Shown one piece after another: positions 25,701 through 33,985 of a stretch of DNA of 64,000 nt. The stretch is from Streptococcus sanguinis SK49 (GTDB lineage: Bacteria; Bacillota; Bacilli; Lactobacillales; Streptococcaceae). The translations under genes and the position numbers were made by a program. The stretch is taken from positions 1,420,203-1,484,202 of the forward strand of contig NZ_GL890985.1 of the NCBI RefSeq assembly GCF_000212815.1, in the 5' to 3' direction. Under the pieces are notes generated by a model that was not told where the DNA came from, made no database searches, and saw only the letters and a program-made list of their open reading frames with translations. Position 1 is the first letter of the stretch, and each line of letters opens with the position of its first letter.

Positions 25701-27422
25701 GATGTTGAAAGCTACTTTCTCTACGCGAGTTTCATCGGCATAAGTCAACTGGTACTCTGGCAAAGCGTCTGCTTTTGGCGCATCATCTGGTACCATGGTT
25801 GGCTTAGCAGTTCCGACTTTAACAACTTGTGTTACTGGAGCCAAGGTTTCTTCATTGGACAACTCTTGGCGGTCGATTTCTTGTCCGTTGGAACTATAGA
25901 CACGAGTCTTGATTGTTCGCTCACCCTGGACTCCTGGAGTTGCGATTTGACGGTTGCCTTCTGGAATTTCGTCTGTATACTGTTCTTCGGTGGAAAAATC
26001 TATTTTTTCCCTTCTTATTTCATTCGCCGTAGTCAGTTCTAATTCTGGTACTTCATGCACTGGTGCCGTGTCTGGAGTAGTGCCGTAATTAGTTGATTCT
26101 GGTACTTCATGCACTGGTGCTGTGTCTGGAGTAGTGCCGTAGTTAGTTGATTCTGGTACTTCATGCACTGGTGCTGTGTCTGGAGTAGTACCGTAGTTAG
26201 TTGATTCTGGTACTTCATGCACCGGTGCCGTGTCTGGAGTAGTACCGTAGTTAGTTGATTCTGGTACTTCATGTACCGGTGCCGTGTCTGGAGTAGTGCC
26301 ATAGTTACTTGCTTCTGGTACTTCATGCACTGGTGCTATTTGAGTAGTTTGAGAAACGACTTGATCCTTTTGTACATTTTTTTGAACTTTACCAGTTCCA
26401 ACTAAGACAATCTCATCAACAGGTTTTATTAACAGTTGATCTGAAATTACTTCACTTTTAAAAAGATCCTGAGTATTTTTATTGTTTCTATAGTAATTTC
26501 TAGTTACTACTTTTCTACTTCCCGCTACTCCTGTTTGAAAAACCTTTGTTTGCCCCTCCAATAATTCATCTGTTTCTTGATAGAGAGTTTGGTAAGCAAC
26601 TACTTCAGTCCCAATTGTATCTGAGATTTGAACATCAAAACCATTTTCGCCGTCATCGTTACGACTTATATCATCTTGTGATTTTTCTAGATTTCTACCT
26701 GTTTTCTGGCTAGTAATTGCTGGCTTTAGAGCTCTATCTTTTGGTTGCAAGCTCAAATTATTATTAGTGAATTTTAGGTTTAAATGATCTTCAAAAAGAC
26801 GTGAACCGCCCATTGTCTGGGGAAGAATGCGATTATTTTTTAAATACCCAATATATTCAAACCCTTCAATAGACAAAGGACTTGGTAAATGATTACCGAT
26901 TCCTAGATTAAGACTTTGATTATAAGAAGCCAACTGAATATTAGTAACAGCAAGAACCGTTGGAGCTAACAAAGATGTACCAAAACTAGTTATCATAAGT
27001 AGAGCAGCTAAATGATGCTTACCTAAACGTTTTTTTCGAATAACAAGAATGACCAATGCTACTCCAGAAACGGACAGAACAGTTTCCAAATCTCCTGAAA
27101 AACCTGTGTGAGGCAATACTCCAATATTATGAGTTTTTGGTCGGTAGACCAAATAATAAGTATCAGAGTTTTCCTCAACAAATCTTGGCACTTCTTTAAT
27201 TACTGATTCTTGTTCTTCACGAGTCAATTCCGATTCTGTTACATATTTGTACTGAATTTGAATAGATTCATCTTTAGCAAAATCCTGTGCATGGACAGAC
27301 TGAATACCATTACCTGCTGAGAATAGCAAAAAAAGGCAACCGATTGCAGCTGAAACTAGACCAATCGATAGCTTACGAAATGAAAAGCGATAAATATCGC
27401 GTCCCCAAAAATCTTTTTTCAT
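19782..27422 (-). CDS. M26-family zinc metalloprotease (Zmp/IgA1-protease type), wall-anchored
   Basis: A 2546-aa surface protease. A signal peptide with the YSIRK-like motif FSFRKLSIGLVSAAIG (residues 14-29) is followed by LPHTG at 103-107 plus two hydrophobic segments; an N-terminal sorting signal is characteristic of pneumococcal ZmpA/B/C. Then come a G5-like domain (about 260-340), five 18-residue repeats, six tandem G5 repeats (about 491-1030), two FIVAR-like helical segments (about 1040-1180), a GLUG-containing M26 N-terminal region (about 1480-1640) and the M26 catalytic part. HEMTH at 2192-2196 with Glu2216 fits HExxH-x19-E zinc binding. Streptococcal relatives cleave IgA1 or other host glycoproteins; the substrate here is not readable from sequence. 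Confidence 0.92.
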   Translation of the reverse strand: MKKDFWGRDIYRFSFRKLSIGLVSAAIGCLFLLFSAGNGIQSVHAQDFAKDESIQIQYKYVTESELTREEQESVIKEVPRFVEENSDTYYLVYRPKTHNIGVLPHTGFSGDLETVLSVSGVALVILVIRKKRLGKHHLAALLMITSFGTSLLAPTVLAVTNIQLASYNQSLNLGIGNHLPSPLSIEGFEYIGYLKNNRILPQTMGGSRLFEDHLNLKFTNNNLSLQPKDRALKPAITSQKTGRNLEKSQDDISRNDDGENGFDVQISDTIGTEVVAYQTLYQETDELLEGQTKVFQTGVAGSRKVVTRNYYRNNKNTQDLFKSEVISDQLLIKPVDEIVLVGTGKVQKNVQKDQVVSQTTQIAPVHEVPEASNYGTTPDTAPVHEVPESTNYGTTPDTAPVHEVPESTNYGTTPDTAPVHEVPESTNYGTTPDTAPVHEVPESTNYGTTPDTAPVHEVPELELTTANEIRREKIDFSTEEQYTDEIPEGNRQIATPGVQGERTIKTRVYSSNGQEIDRQELSNEETLAPVTQVVKVGTAKPTMVPDDAPKADALPEYQLTYADETRVEKVAFNIEEQYTDELPQDARQIATPGVQGERTIKTRVYSSNGQEVGRQELSNEETLAPVTQVVKVGTAKSHMVPNDAPKADTLPEYPLTYTDETRVEKINFSIREEETDELVRDARQIATPGVQGERTIKTRIYSSNGQEVDRQELSNEETLTPVTQIVKVGTAKPNMVPNDAPKAEALPEYPLTYADETRVEKVAFNIEEQYTDELPQDARQIATPGVQGERTIKTRVYSSNGQEIDRQELSNEETLAPVTQVVKVGTAKPNMVPGDAPKADALPEYPLTYTDETRVEKINFSIREEETDVLVRDARQIATPGVQGERTIKTRVYSSNGQEIDRKELSNKETLAPVTQIVKVGTAKPNMVPSDAPKADALPEYPLTYTDETRVEKINFTIREEETDELVRDARQIATPGVQGERTIKTRVYSSNGQEVDRQELSNEETLVPVTQVVKVGTAKPSMVPSEAPKAEALEEFDLIPLHNLLAEADQIKAQARYFNDSQSHQSSYDTALTAGQALLSQSNASQAEVNQLVGQINQAKAQLSGLEVVKTALQNEYDLNPTIKTTAKYKNADSDKQTAYTDELTKAEGVLSNQTATQVQVNQAFASLTAAKDALNGVPKVKPTVSILSLTENADDKSVTVQYRLEDQTQSFRSATAELYQGDQLVRTLPITNFAGSLKIGDLDYYTGYTLKTKLTYELDNGSFTDLETDSRNFELEYKKIAFRDIDSAEFYRKENDQFKRVVSMNSMPTDLSTYFVKVKSSESKEMLLPVHSIAESHKDGRDVYKVTVSLPELVQEGETGYKSGYDFYISKAVPSQQNVYTSFAGLIDAMKQNMAGNYVLGADLDASEVSLAPADYVYLKGNFTGSLTGNHNGKQYAIYNLAKPLFENLKSGSSVSNLDLKEVNIVGTYDSAALARNAENARITDLSVQGRVEVKENASQVAGLVVIANNTQITNSSFTGTIVSNDKQGKEYNVGGLVANLKGGNSLISQSRADVTILAGARVNNQRFGGLVGRLESNARISRSYVAGKIQNSTKNGQIGGVVGSNYFNGLIDNVISNVSGTNVYSISGDQGYENNRITEAYAVEGNKTLENDKFVTSTLTLNEAEEKLADLDITTTLEDTNLNLYSVNYAQEKNAREDRLIAYANMEKLLPFYNKETIVAYGNKLPDNHKLNTEYLLDAVPMKGDQIITDINSNKTGINRLMLHFEDNTVDYLDLTYKGDFKYKAIAEYSVNGLDLLYTPEAFLSDYSRILNQVLPELNKVVLDSPAMRTVLGVNADTSLDDLYLDTAFDQVKTKLSEELRKVLAMDKSINTEGDVVADYVAQKITANKEAFLLGLTYLNRWYNINYDNINVKDLSAYKFDFFGNHNASTLDTIISLGQSGFNNLKAKNNYMAYDTSLSEATGKRGLFNYLEGYRQLFLPDKSNNEWLKTNTKAYIVEAKSDVPEARQLQDAAEGKSKYSVGVYDKITADNWEHKGMLLPLLTMTEKGVYAISNMSTISMGAYDRYRLDANGRVRTDAELAEYVEDRVRKTAEYQRDHYDFWYKILNDESKDKLFRSVLVYDGFSLVDKDGKRYWAPANDKKSLAMQEFFGPAGKWYPSKGYNAYATGSVTHFDAARLLEDYGNSVYTHEMTHNSDGGIYFEGNGRREGLGAELYARGLLQSTPSADEATITLNTLFKVDKDSKTRLHTYNFKERVQNAEDLQHYVHGMFDMIYTLDYLEGTSMLKQSDDAKLQWFRKMENYYVTDKYGKETHAGNQTRSFTAEEIKQLKTFNSLIENDVITRRENKDSGKYGRNGYLSLSLFSPIYSALSNPNGAPGDVMFRRTAYELLAAKGYHEGFIPHVSGKYSKEAFDEGKKTWDGWSGRDVGLVTDQKVLENVFKGEYDSWVAFKKAMYQERIDQLTKLKPITIEYELRNPNSTQKVTIRSYEEMQKLMDDAVAEDVRNITNATSRVDASWVNLLKKKIYNAYLRETDDFRQSIFNK
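24340..25952 (-). repeat. Six tandem 96-residue G5 repeats in the M26 protease
   Basis: The 288-bp unit begins at the codon for RQIATPGVQGERTIKTRVYS. Starts fall at 25952, 25664, 25376, 25088, 24800 and 24512; the last copy is partial and ends near 24340. The second half of each unit exists in two versions, A (YADETRVEKVAFNIEEQYTD) and B (YTDETRVEKINFSIREEETD), in the order A-B-A-B-B. The units are highly similar at DNA level, which makes the region prone to copy-number change. Confidence 0.9.
26043..26336 (-). repeat. 54-bp coding repeat (18 residues) in the M26 protease
   Basis: Five copies of APVHEVPESTNYGTTPDT (the first with E-A-S in place of E-S-T) occupy 26067-26336, followed by a partial copy APVHEVPE to 26043. 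The repeat is Pro/Thr/Glu-rich and probably acts as an extended spacer between the wall anchor and the G5 region. The near-identity of copies suggests slippage or recombination. Confidence 0.92.
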
Positions 27423-27456
27423 AAAATCCCTTTACATTATATTTTCTAACCTCTTT

Positions 27457-27485
27457 ATAATACTGAAAGTCTTAAGATTTTTCAA
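27457..27485 (-). promoter_or_regulatory. Promoter of the M26 protease gene
   Basis: On the minus strand TTGAAA (27480-27485) and TATTAT (27457-27462) are 17 bp apart, giving a leader of about 30 bases. Confidence 0.55.
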
Positions 27486-27600
27486 AATTTTTGCTCAAAA
27501 ATAAATATATTTTTTACAAATTGTCAACCCGTTCAAAACTAACACAACTTAAGCAATAGATACAATCTAGAAAGGTAAAGACATAAAATGAAAGCGAAAC

Positions 27601-28629
27601 TTACTTAACAAATAAAGAAAGTAACATATCTTTATTATCATCATAGCCATTTGGATGACTGAAATGCCATTTCCAAGCGGTTTCGATAATGGTTTCGATA
27701 TTGTCAAATTTCGGCTGCCAACCCAGAACATTTCTTGCTTTCTCAGAGGAAGCAATCAGCGTATCCGGATCCCCTGGGCGCCGCTCTGCTATTTCCAAAG
27801 GAATAGGATGTCCGGTCACCTTTCGGGCGGCTTCTACAATCTGAAGGTTGGAAAAACCAGTCGAAGAGCCAAGGTTAAAGGCATCTGAAGGCTGTCCAGC
27901 ACGCAGATGCTCAACAGCCAAAATATGGGCGTCAGCCAAGTCGAAAGGGTAGACATAATCGCGGACATTGGTGCCGTCTGGAGTATCGTAATCATCGCCA
28001 AAGACAGCAATCTTCTCACGTTTGCCCTGAGCCACTTGAAGCACAATGGGCAGCAGATGGGTTTCAGGTCCGTGGTCCTCGCCGATTGAGCCGTCGGGCT
28101 TGGCACCGGCCACATTGAAATAACGCAGGGCTACAAACTTGATGCCGTAGGCCTGGTCTGCCCAGCGCATAATAGTCTCCATCATAAGCTTGCTCTCACC
28201 ATAAGGATTAATCGGCTTTTGAGGAGTCGTTTCCAGAATCGGCACTTCCTCAGGAATGCCATAAGTCGCCGCAGTCGAAGAAAAGACGATGTTTTTAACG
28301 CCGCATTCCTGCATGACCTCCAAAAGAGAAACCATGCCGGCCGTGTTATTGTCAAAATACTTGAGCGGGTCCGCCATTGACTCTGCGACCAGTGAAAAGG
28401 CGGCAAAGTGAATGACTGCATCGATGGATGGATGTTTGGCAAAAACGCCACGCATAAAGTCCTTATCCGCCAAATCCCCCTCATAAAAGACTGCTTGCGG
28501 ATGGACGGCTGCCCGATGGCCAGTCACCAAATTATCAACGACGACTACCTCTTCCTTGCCTGCTGCTACCAGACGGTCTACCATGTGCGAGCCGATATAG
28601 CCAGCCCCACCTAATACTAAAATTGCCAT
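27601..28629 (-). CDS. galE: UDP-glucose 4-epimerase
   Basis: A 342-aa short-chain dehydrogenase/reductase that interconverts UDP-galactose and UDP-glucose. The NAD-binding motif [10 protein letters not shown] is at residues 7-16, and the catalytic pair Ser...Tyr-x3-Lys is seen in FSSTAATYG and [17 protein letters not shown] is typical of GalE. It lies 46 bp after galT with the same orientation, so it is the last gene of the galK-galT-galE set. This copy serves the Leloir pathway and wall or capsule precursor supply. Confidence 0.95.
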   Translation of the reverse strand: MAILVLGGAGYIGSHMVDRLVAAGKEEVVVVDNLVTGHRAAVHPQAVFYEGDLADKDFMRGVFAKHPSIDAVIHFAAFSLVAESMADPLKYFDNNTAGMVSLLEVMQECGVKNIVFSSTAATYGIPEEVPILETTPQKPINPYGESKLMMETIMRWADQAYGIKFVALRYFNVAGAKPDGSIGEDHGPETHLLPIVLQVAQGKREKIAVFGDDYDTPDGTNVRDYVYPFDLADAHILAVEHLRAGQPSDAFNLGSSTGFSNLQIVEAARKVTGHPIPLEIAERRPGDPDTLIASSEKARNVLGWQPKFDNIETIIETAWKWHFSHPNGYDDNKDMLLSLFVK

Positions 28630-28675
28630 AAAACCTTCCTTTCCCTGTTACGATAGTTTCATTATAACACATTTC

Positions 28676-30157
28676 CTAGGGCTGGATGCCGACGGATTGG
28701 ACGAAGCGCATGAAAGCCTCCTGCCCTTCCTCTGTTCGCTTGTAAACTCCCGCATCTTCCAGTACTCGGCTGAAAATTTGTCCAACCGAGGCCTGAACTA
28801 CTCCTTCCACCATCTCAGCGGAAACATCTAGATTCTGGTCTTTGAGTTGATTGGCCCACTCCTGATGATAGGCCGCGACCTGACAGTCTTCTCCCAGCAG
28901 AAACAGTTCCACCTGCTTGAGTTCTTCCTTGAGCCGAGGCGGCAGAATAGCCAGTCCCATAACCTCAATCAGACCGATATTTTCTTTCTTAATATGCTGC
29001 ACATCCCTATGAGGGTGATAAATACCGTCCGGATGTTCTGGGGATGTTTGATTGTCCCGCAAGACCAAGTCCAGCTCAAAAGATCCATCTTTCCTGCGGG
29101 CAATCGGTGTGATGGTATGGTGCAGCTCACCCTCAGACTCTGCCAATACCTGCACACTCGGGTCAGAATAAGTCCGCCAAACTTGCAAGATCTTGTCAGC
29201 CAACTCAATCAAGAGTTCTTTCTTCTCAGACCTCAGACGAATGACAGACATGGGCCACTTGACAATACCTGCTTCCACCTCTTCAAATCCGCTAAAAGTA
29301 AAGCTGCAATCCAGCTCTGCCATTTCCATAGGGAAGGTATGACGTCCGCCCTGATAGTGGTCGTGGGTCAGGATAGAGCCGCCGACAATAGGCAGGTCGG
29401 CGTTAGAACCTGCGAAATAGCCTGGAAAGGTCTCAACGATGTCCAGCAGGCGCTCAAAGGTCAGCCGGCTAATCGCCATAGGAAGGTGCTGACTGTGCAG
29501 AAATATGCAATGTTCATTAAAGTAGGCATAGGGCGAATACTGAAAACCCCACTCCTGTCCAGCCAAGTCAAAGCGGATAATCCGATGATTGGCGCGAGCT
29601 GGGTGGTCCAAGCGACCTTGGTAGCCTTCGTTTTCCATGCAGAGTTGGCAGGCTGGATAATTGCTGTTTTTTGCCTTTTTAGCTGCCGCAATTTCCTTGG
29701 GATCCTTTTCTGGCTTAGAGAGATTGATGGTGATTTCCAAATCTCCATATTCAGTTGGCGATTTGAAAGCAATGTTTTTAGCAATAGCCTTGACCTTGAT
29801 ATAGTCATTCTTTTGACTAAGCTGGTAAAAATCAGCCACAGCTTGCTGAGGACTTGAGGTATAAGTCGTCCAGAAGTCCCGATTGAGCTGGCTAGGAGCT
29901 GGTGTAATCAAGTCCATGAGCTCAGCTCCCAGTATATCCTGCTCAGCCAGAGTATCACCAATCTTCCCATTCTTCACAGCTACGGCTACCAAGTCATCCT
30001 TAAGGTCAATTAGCTGCTCAGCCTCTGTTTCCTGCTCTGCCACTGCCTCTCCGACTAAAGCCATGACACGATTGCTCAGATAGATGGTGTCCATTTCCTC
30101 AAAAGTGCTATTGTTAATCACTGCTGATACAAAAGCATCCAGTAACTTCTTGGACAT
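28676..30157 (-). CDS. galT: UDP-glucose--hexose-1-phosphate uridylyltransferase (GalT class II)
   Basis: A 493-aa GalT of the Firmicute class II type, about 140 residues longer than the enterobacterial enzyme. It transfers UMP from UDP-glucose to galactose-1-phosphate. The class II features HDHYQGGRH and [13 protein letters not shown] are visible, together with the N-terminal segment [14 protein letters not shown]. It stands between galK and galE. A 219-bp gap with a structured repeat-like element separates it from galK, so transcription from the galK promoter has to pass this element. Confidence 0.95.
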   Translation of the reverse strand: MSKKLLDAFVSAVINNSTFEEMDTIYLSNRVMALVGEAVAEQETEAEQLIDLKDDLVAVAVKNGKIGDTLAEQDILGAELMDLITPAPSQLNRDFWTTYTSSPQQAVADFYQLSQKNDYIKVKAIAKNIAFKSPTEYGDLEITINLSKPEKDPKEIAAAKKAKNSNYPACQLCMENEGYQGRLDHPARANHRIIRFDLAGQEWGFQYSPYAYFNEHCIFLHSQHLPMAISRLTFERLLDIVETFPGYFAGSNADLPIVGGSILTHDHYQGGRHTFPMEMAELDCSFTFSGFEEVEAGIVKWPMSVIRLRSEKKELLIELADKILQVWRTYSDPSVQVLAESEGELHHTITPIARRKDGSFELDLVLRDNQTSPEHPDGIYHPHRDVQHIKKENIGLIEVMGLAILPPRLKEELKQVELFLLGEDCQVAAYHQEWANQLKDQNLDVSAEMVEGVVQASVGQIFSRVLEDAGVYKRTEEGQEAFMRFVQSVGIQP

Positions 30158-30187
30158 AGATCTTCCTTTCTTTTGCTAGTAAAGAGA

Positions 30188-30353
30188 GTGGGACAGAAAT
30201 CGGTAATTCGTTAGAATTCGATTTCGTCGTCCCACCTCCGCACAGTTGATTAGGGCTGTAAAAGCTGATGAAATCAGCGTAATAGAGCCCACTCAACCAC
30301 TGCGTCTTGCTCGACAATCCAAAGACAATTGAGAGGCTAGGACTTTTGTCCCA
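30188..30353. repeat. Structured repeat-like element between galK and galT
   Basis: The element begins with TGGGACA (30189-30195) and ends with the inverted TGTCCCA (30347-30353). Its first 47 bp fold on themselves: GTGGGAC-A-GAAATCG pairs with CGATTTC-GTC-GTCCCAC. The terminal inverted repeats, the size of about 165 bp and the lack of coding potential suggest a small dispersed element of the RUP/BOX kind, but it does not match the BOX sequence I know, and copy number cannot be seen from one window. Confidence 0.5.
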
Positions 30354-30376
30354 GACCCAAGTTCCTTTTCTCTGAT

Positions 30377-31555
30377 TTAGTCCAGCACTCGGCTTCCGCC
30401 AGCTACTTCTGCAATGTAAAAGCTAGGGGCATAGCCGACAACTTCTTGATACTTGCGGCCGACATTTTCTTTGAAAAATTCCACCGCATCCTTAGCAACT
30501 AAAGCAATGGCGCAGCCGCCGAAGCCTGCTCCGGTCATACGAGCCCCCAGAACACCTTCTTGCTCCCAGGCTGTGTGAACCAAGGTGTCCAGCTCTAGAC
30601 CAGTCACTTCATAGTCATGCTCTAAAGAAACATGGGACGCATTCATGAGACGGCCGAATTTGTCAAGATCGCCTGCCTGCAAAGCTGCTCGCGCTTGCAA
30701 AGTGCGTTGATTTTCTAAAACAGCATGGCGAGCCCGTTTGAGACGGTTTTCGTCCTCAATCAGATAGCTATACTCATCAAAGGCCCACTCGTCCAACTCA
30801 CCCAAGGTAGCGATAGACAGCTTGCGATTGAGCTCTTCAACAGCTTTTTCGCACTCCGCCCGACGCTCATTGTATTTAGAGTCCGCCAACTCACGTCGCT
30901 TATTGGTATTCATAATCACTACGACATTGTCCTTGAGATCAAGCGGCACCAAGTCATATTCAAGAGTATTGGTGTCTAGGTAAATAGCCCGCTGGTCAGC
31001 TCCCATTCCGATAGCAAACTGGTCCATAATGCCAGAATTAACCCCAATAAATTCATTCTCAGTTAATTTACCGATTTTCACTAGGTCCAAACGTTCCAAC
31101 TGCAAATCAAAGAGTTTCTCAGCAATGACACCCGTCAAAAGCTCCAGCGATGCAGAAGAAGACAAGCCCGAGCCGTTGGGAATATTTCCATAAACATAGA
31201 CATCCATGCCTCAATCGATCGTATGCCCCGCCTCCTGCAGAAAATGCAGAACTCCTTTCGGATAGTTGGTCCAGTTATGCTCAGGCTCAAAGTGCAGGTT
31301 TTCCAGCGGCACTTCAATAATCCCTTTTTCTTCAAAATTCCCTGAGAAGAATCTCAAGAGCTGATCGTCCCGCTTGCGAGCCGCTCCATAAGTTCCTAGA
31401 GAAATTGCCGCAGGAAAAACATGGCCGCCGTTATAGTCCGTATGCTCACCAATCAGATTAATCCGACCGGGTGAAAAGAAAGTGTGGTCCGCTTCTACTC
31501 CAAAAACCTTGGCAAAATCTGCGCGGACTTGCTCCGCTGAAATTAGGTTTGACAT
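30377..31555 (-). pseudogene. galK: Galactokinase gene interrupted by an in-frame TGA
   Basis: The frame from the ATG at 31555 reads 114 codons of galactokinase, including the signature [15 protein letters not shown], and then meets TGA at 31211-31213. It continues in the same frame through G-M-D-V-Y-V-Y-G to 30377, with the ATP-binding motif GLSSSASLE and the motif [12 protein letters not shown] intact. The full protein would be 392 aa, the normal GalK size. One base change explains the stop. The strain would lack the Leloir kinase unless there is readthrough, reinitiation or a base error. SD AAAGGAG precedes the start; the promoter and a cre-like site are upstream. Confidence 0.88.
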
Positions 31556-31588
31556 AAGCTAAACTCCTTTAAAATGAATGATCGACAT

Positions 31589-31659
31589 TGTAATCGTTTT
31601 CTTATCTTTATTATAACTATTTTCAAGTAAAACTTCAATAAATTTAGTAAAATTTTACT
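31589..31659 (-). promoter_or_regulatory. galK promoter with cre-like site and GalR operator candidate
   Basis: On the minus strand TTGAAG (31633-31638) and TATAAT (31610-31615) are 17 bp apart. TGTAATCGTTTTCT at 31589-31602, just downstream of the -10, resembles a catabolite-response element with about three mismatches. Immediately upstream of the -35 is the perfect palindrome AGTAAAATTTTACT (31646-31659), a good candidate GalR operator. Confidence 0.6.
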
Positions 31660-31679
31660 TAAAAAATATAGGACAAGTA

Positions 31680-31724
31680 TTTACTAAATTCTTCTTTGTT
31701 ATTTACTAATTTTTGAGTTATAAT
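31680..31724 (+). promoter_or_regulatory. galR promoter with operator half-sites
   Basis: TTGTTA (31696-31701) and TATAAT (31719-31724) are 17 bp apart. The half-site TTTACTAA, the same sequence as in the AGTAAAATTTTACT palindrome, occurs at about 31680 and again at 31702 within the spacer, which suggests autoregulation by GalR. Confidence 0.5.
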
Positions 31725-31744
31725 TTATGTAGACAGTAAATTGA

Positions 31745-32752
<1,008 letters not shown>

Positions 32753-32768
32753 GTTAGAAAGACCGCCT

Positions 32769-33704
32769 ATGAAAACCTATGAAAAAATCTTTGACATCCT
32801 CAGCCAGGCTGACGACTATGTCAACGGTGAAAAAATAGCTCAAGAATTGGGCATTTCACGAACTTCCATTTGGAAGGCCATTCAAAAACTGGAGAAAGAA
32901 GGCATCCAAATCGAATCCGTCAAGAACCGGGGCTATCGATTGACAGCGGGTGACTTACTGATTCCTGATTGGATTGAAGCGCACTCACCTGTTCAGGTCT
33001 TCTTCAATCCTGACTGCCAGTCCACTCAGATGGATGCCAAGGCTGGCATGGAGGCCGGACGCCCTGCCGACACTCTCTATCTGGCCGCTGCCCAATCTGC
33101 TGGCCGTGGCCGTTTCGGTCGTACCTTCTTCTGCCCCAGCCAGGGCGGCTTTTACATGTCTCTCCACCTCAAGCCCAACCTCCCCTTCGACCAGCTCCCC
33201 TCCTATACTATCTTGACCGCAGGAGCTATTTACAAGGCAGTGAAAAATCTAACTCTTATGGAAGTTGATATCAAGTGGGTCAATGACATTTACTATCGAA
33301 ACAAGAAAATTTCCGGCATCCTGACCGAGGCCACAACTTCTATCGAGACAGGTCTCGTCACTGATGTTATCATTGGTGTTGGCTTTAATTTTTTCATTAA
33401 AGAATTTCCAGCTGAGATTAAAGAAAAAGCTGGCTCCCTCTTTGAAGAGAAACCAGCCATTAGTCGCAATGAGCTCATTGCCGAGATTTGGAAATGCTTC
33501 TACGAAAGTGACCCAGAAGAGCTCATCTATCTCTACAAGCAGCGCTCCTTGGTGCTAGGACGACAAGTGACCTTTAGTCAAAAAGGCGTAGACTACCAAG
33601 GTTTGGCCAAGGATATCTCAGACATCGGGCAACTTTTAGTCCAGCTGACAGATGGTCAGGAAATATGGCTCAATAGCGGCGAAGTCTCGTTGACCAGTTG
33701 GTAA
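32769..33704 (+). CDS. birA: Bifunctional biotin ligase / biotin operon repressor
   Basis: A 311-aa BirA. The N-terminus carries a winged helix-turn-helix (GEKIAQELGISRTSIWKAI, about residues 19-37), and the catalytic part has GRGRFGRTF, the biotinyl-AMP-binding loop, plus KWVNDIYY. It attaches biotin to acyl carrier proteins such as the acetyl-CoA carboxylase BCCP and, because it retains the DNA-binding domain, may repress biotin uptake genes. No biotin operator was recognised in the window. It ends at a clear terminator. Confidence 0.94.
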   Translation: MKTYEKIFDILSQADDYVNGEKIAQELGISRTSIWKAIQKLEKEGIQIESVKNRGYRLTAGDLLIPDWIEAHSPVQVFFNPDCQSTQMDAKAGMEAGRPADTLYLAAAQSAGRGRFGRTFFCPSQGGFYMSLHLKPNLPFDQLPSYTILTAGAIYKAVKNLTLMEVDIKWVNDIYYRNKKISGILTEATTSIETGLVTDVIIGVGFNFFIKEFPAEIKEKAGSLFEEKPAISRNELIAEIWKCFYESDPEELIYLYKQRSLVLGRQVTFSQKGVDYQGLAKDISDIGQLLVQLTDGQEIWLNSGEVSLTSW

Positions 33705-33723
33705 TCAAAAATTTCATTTCAAA

Positions 33724-33755
33724 AGGACTGAGTCTCATAGCTCAGTCCTGTTTTC
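33724..33755 (+). terminator. Terminator after birA
   Basis: AGGACTGAG (33724-33732) pairs perfectly with CTCAGTCCT (33741-33749), loop of eight, followed by GTTTTC. It separates the convergent birA and DUF3272 genes. Confidence 0.8.
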
Positions 33756-33756
33756 A

Positions 33757-33948
33757 TTATTTCGGTCCTAGATGTTTATCAATTTCATCCACAATCCGCC
33801 CCATGACATAGGAAATCTGCAGATTGCGCAGCACTAAAACTGCCCAGAAAGCAGCCATAAAATAGCGCCCTGCCATGATAGATTCATTGAAAAAATAGGT
33901 TTCTAAGGCCGTAAAAACAGCCATCACAATAAATTGTCGTCTGTTCAT
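33757..33948 (-). CDS. DUF3272-like small membrane protein
   Basis: A 63-aa protein with one or two hydrophobic segments (QFIVMAVFTALETYFF and YFMAAFWAVLVLRNLQI). It looks like the streptococcal DUF3272 family, which is conserved next to dnaX or birA in several oral species, but no function is known. It is 37 bp downstream of dnaX in the same direction and could be translated from the dnaX message. Confidence 0.7.
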   Translation of the reverse strand: MNRRQFIVMAVFTALETYFFNESIMAGRYFMAAFWAVLVLRNLQISYVMGRIVDEIDKHLGPK

Positions 33949-33985
33949 AGATTTATTATAACATGAAAGCTTAGAAAAATCTTTT

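Noticed and set aside
25002..26042. Two long plus-strand open frames (190 and 149 codons) opposite the M26 gene
   Set aside because: They are mirror frames of the tandem G5 repeats; repetition keeps them open. They have no SD and no recognisable domain.
26043..26336. CRISPR-like regular repeat spacing
   Set aside because: The 54-bp units are contiguous with no variable spacers and encode an in-frame protein repeat.
28847..29857. 336-codon plus-strand open frame opposite galT
   Set aside because: It is antisense to an intact, well-recognised galT, has no family motif and no promoter or SD of note.
30188..30353. Streptococcal BOX element
   Set aside because: The boxA/boxC sequences known from pneumococcus are not seen; only size and inverted ends are similar.
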